Positions 5,013-5,255 of a stretch of DNA of 5,255 nt are shown here, in pieces; positions within the stretch are counted from its first letter, which is position 1; each line of letters opens with the position of its first letter. This DNA is from Nitrospirota bacterium (GTDB lineage Bacteria > Nitrospirota > RBG-16-64-22 > JACRHK01). The stretch is taken from NCBI GenBank assembly GCA_016217625.1, contig JACRHK010000044.1, forward strand, positions 1 through 5,255, given 5' to 3'. The notes under the pieces were generated by a model, which made no database searches, was not told the DNA's origin, and saw only the letters and a program-made list of their open reading frames with translations. The translations under genes and the position numbers were made by a program.

Positions 5013-5255
5013 GTGTCCTCTTCTGAGAGTTCTGATGCCCGTGCGCGGGCACTCGCCTACCGGCTCCTTGCCCGCTGCGCCCGCTCGGTGCGCGAGATCG
5101 AAGAGCGACTGACGCGCAAAGGGTTCGATCCCCCGGTGATTGCCCGCACCATCGCTCATCTCCAAGCCGCCGGCTATCTGGACGATGCCCGGTTCGCCCG
5201 GGACTGGGTCGCGGCCCGCAGCGCCCGTTACGGTCCCCGCCGCCTGGAAATGGAG
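5013..5255 (+). CDS. recX: Regulatory protein RecX, N-terminal part (cut by window edge)
   Basis: RecX binds RecA filaments and modulates, usually inhibits, their activity. Eighty-one codons are present and the frame is open to the window end. The translation shows the RecX helical-repeat pattern: ALAYRLLARCARSVREIEERLTRKGF (in 13-38), then AGYLDDARFARDWVAARSARYGPRRLEME (53-81), including the conserved GYLDD..FA..WV and R..G.R.L. motifs of the first and second repeats. GTG 5013 is the only usual start codon between the in-frame stop at 5001-5003 and the conserved region; its GAGG (5009-5012) is directly adjacent, so the start is uncertain. It gives a Ser-rich leader of about seven residues. 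The ATGs at 5000 and 5035 are in other frames. It lies 39 nt after pilT, so recA and recX flank pilT. Confidence 0.85.
   Translation, partial: MSSSESSDARARALAYRLLARCARSVREIEERLTRKGFDPPVIARTIAHLQAAGYLDDARFARDWVAARSARYGPRRLEME

Noticed and set aside
3585..5165. 526-codon minus-strand open frame across recA, pilT and recX
   Set aside because: It is antisense to three genes with clear family motifs, and its translation is rich in H, R, D, G and P without any domain pattern. Long antisense frames are expected opposite GC-rich genes; the heptamer array is also stop-free on this strand and prolongs it.

Overview
The window is 5.25 kb of GC-rich bacterial chromosome carrying a compact, entirely plus-strand housekeeping cluster. 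The order is an upstream non-coding leader, pgpA (phosphatidylglycerophosphatase A), cinA (CinA/PncC family), thpR (RNA 2',3'-cyclic phosphodiesterase, formerly ligT), recA, a pilT-type retraction ATPase, and the 5' part of recX, cut by the right edge. All six products are recognised from family motifs. The order cinA-thpR(ligT)-recA is the one known from Deinococcus, and a pncC/cinA homologue next to recA with recX downstream is also seen in proteobacteria. The organism cannot be fixed from these genes. A GC-rich, free-living Gram-negative-type lineage with type IV pili (for example NC10/Methylomirabilota, Rokubacteria or a deep delta-proteobacterial relative) is a guess, not a result.

Layout. 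Positions 1-332 are a leader with no convincing upstream gene. It contains a G-rich stretch, a good sigma70-like promoter (TTGACA, 17 bp, TAGACT) whose spacer is itself a perfect G-quadruplex motif, and a tandem array of 8-mers that changes to 7-mers. pgpA-cinA and recA-pilT are tightly coupled: in both pairs the upstream TGA stop is part of the next gene's Shine-Dalgarno (TGAGG) and the gap is exactly 7 nt. The three longer gaps inside the cluster (cinA-thpR, thpR-recA, pilT-recX) each hold a period-7 array, with a different unit in each except that the GCAATGA unit before pgpA recurs before recX. The thpR-recA array also forms a G-quadruplex motif ending just before the recA ribosome-binding site.

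How the genes fit together. RecA and RecX are the recombinase and its modulator. CinA is linked to RecA in competence and damage response in some bacteria and also salvages pyridine nucleotides. PilT powers pilus retraction, which drives DNA uptake in naturally transformable bacteria. A shared role in DNA uptake and recombination is a reasonable inference, but nothing in the sequence proves it; pgpA (phospholipid synthesis) and thpR (RNA end processing) look like passengers.

No defence system, CRISPR array, transposon or novel protein system is visible. The unusual content is non-coding: heptad/octad arrays in every longer spacer, and G-quadruplex motifs placed at a promoter and at the recA start.
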